Of a stretch of DNA of 13,200 nt, positions 12,592 to 13,200 are shown one piece after another. The translations under genes and the position numbers were made by a program. How positions within the stretch are numbered: position 1 is the first letter of the stretch; each line of letters starts with the position of its first letter. The notes beneath the pieces were generated by a model, which ran no database searches, was not told where the DNA came from, and worked only from the letters and a program-made list of their open reading frames with translations. The DNA is taken from positions 1 through 13,200 of the forward strand of contig CBDUVQ010000018.1 in the NCBI GenBank assembly GCA_965370715.1. The letters run 5' to 3'. The DNA comes from JAFCBV01 sp965370715. GTDB lineage: Archaea > EX4484-52 > B79-G9.

Positions 12592-13200
12592 AAAAAAAAG
12601 ACGCTTTGCCGTATGTTTATGACTTTACGCGCATATTGGCAGGCAAGATTGACGGGAAAGCGAAAGACATTATCCTTTTTGGCTCTGTAGCAAGAGGTGA
12701 TTTTGGCAGGGAAAGTGATGTTGATATATTTGTGAGTGCGCCGAGAAGCAAAATGGCTGCTGTTCAAAAAGCAATTGATTCCGCCCAGAATGAGTTCGAG
12801 ATATATGTCGAGCACACATGGAAGCTGCAGGGAATGGATCTGCCGATAAAATGCATAGTTGGCGACATAAATTCGCCGAGATGGTCTGAGCTTAAGCGGG
12901 AGATAATTAGCAGCGGAATAAGCTTGTATGGAAAATACAAAGAGTTGCCGGAGGAGCTTAAGCATTATTTTATTTTCTCTTTCAATCTTGCCCGGTTGAA
13001 ATCAAATGAGATGGTGGCCGCAGTACGAAAGATTTATGGGTATTCCACGAAAAAAGGAGAGAAAACATACAAGCATGACGGGCTTTTAGATGATGTTGGA
13101 GGAGAAAAAATGAATCCGGGCGTAATAATGGTGCCTGCCGATAGTAACAAAAAAGTTTATGATTTATTCAGTGCGAGCAAAATATCTTACAGGATAAGGT
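12588..13200 (+). CDS. Archaeal nucleotidyltransferase-domain protein (partial, 3' end outside window)
   Basis: The frame starts at ATG 12588, overlapping the previous gene by 4 bases, and is open for 204 codons to the window edge. The N-terminal domain has the pol-beta-superfamily nucleotidyltransferase signature: LFGSVARGD (residues 30-38; G32-S33) and then SDVDIFV (43-49) with D44 and D46 as metal ligands. After a helical middle (ELKHYFIFSFNLARLK) it continues into a region with YKHDGLLDDVGGEKM and PGVIMVPA, typical of longer archaeal nucleotidyltransferases with an extra C-terminal domain. It is therefore longer than the ~100-residue MNT antitoxins, and may modify RNA or protein rather than act as a simple antitoxin. 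Key catalytic residues are intact. The real length cannot be seen. Confidence 0.82.
   Translation, partial: MKKKDALPYVYDFTRILAGKIDGKAKDIILFGSVARGDFGRESDVDIFVSAPRSKMAAVQKAIDSAQNEFEIYVEHTWKLQGMDLPIKCIVGDINSPRWSELKREIISSGISLYGKYKELPEELKHYFIFSFNLARLKSNEMVAAVRKIYGYSTKKGEKTYKHDGLLDDVGGEKMNPGVIMVPADSNKKVYDLFSASKISYRIR

Noticed and set aside
12492..12965. Minus-strand 157-codon frame
   Set aside because: It is antisense to the HEPN and nucleotidyltransferase genes, which have clear motifs and coupled translation.

Overview
The window looks archaeal. TATA elements of the TTTATATA type lie about 26 bp upstream of several genes, and two of those genes start almost exactly where transcription should, which suggests leaderless mRNAs. 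Other genes have Shine-Dalgarno sites. The gene content also fits: a SerK/ParB-like protein, a giant Asn-rich surface glycoprotein, a single-domain KaiC/RAD55-type ATPase, a COG1373-type ATPase and a HEPN/nucleotidyltransferase pair. A small-genome (DPANN-like) or other uncultivated euryarchaeal lineage is my inference; no taxonomic marker is present.

Layout. Positions 1-283 (minus) hold the start of a ParB/sulfiredoxin-fold protein with a DGHHR motif, cut by the window edge. Positions 548-1210 and 1533-2048 (both minus) encode a secreted two-domain beta-sandwich protein and a membrane-anchored FIMAH-like protein with a six-cysteine tail. Each ends in a hairpin followed by a U-tract. Divergent from them, 2131-8394 encodes a 2087-residue type I membrane glycoprotein with a signal peptide, a Cys-rich head, three tandem ~210-residue repeats, further Ig-like domains (one apparently split by a discoidin-like insertion), a Pro/Gly linker, a helical stalk, one membrane span and a charged cytoplasmic helical tail. 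Eleven bases later, in an apparent operon, is the KaiC-like ATPase (8406-9122). This block (548-9122) is a cell-surface locus, and the receptor-like protein plus cytoplasmic ATPase is the best candidate for an undescribed transmembrane signalling or assembly system.

The right third (9196-13200) is accessory in character. It has a small unidentified ORF, an AAA_14/DUF4143 ATPase, a decayed HicA-like remnant, a BRO-N antirepressor/DinD-like protein, and a HEPN-like gene overlapping a nucleotidyltransferase gene by 4 bases. The DUF4143 ATPase and the HEPN pair each have two tandem palindromes directly upstream of a TATA box and a leaderless start. This is the architecture expected of regulated or autoregulated modules.

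All family names come from reading motifs by eye; no database search was run.
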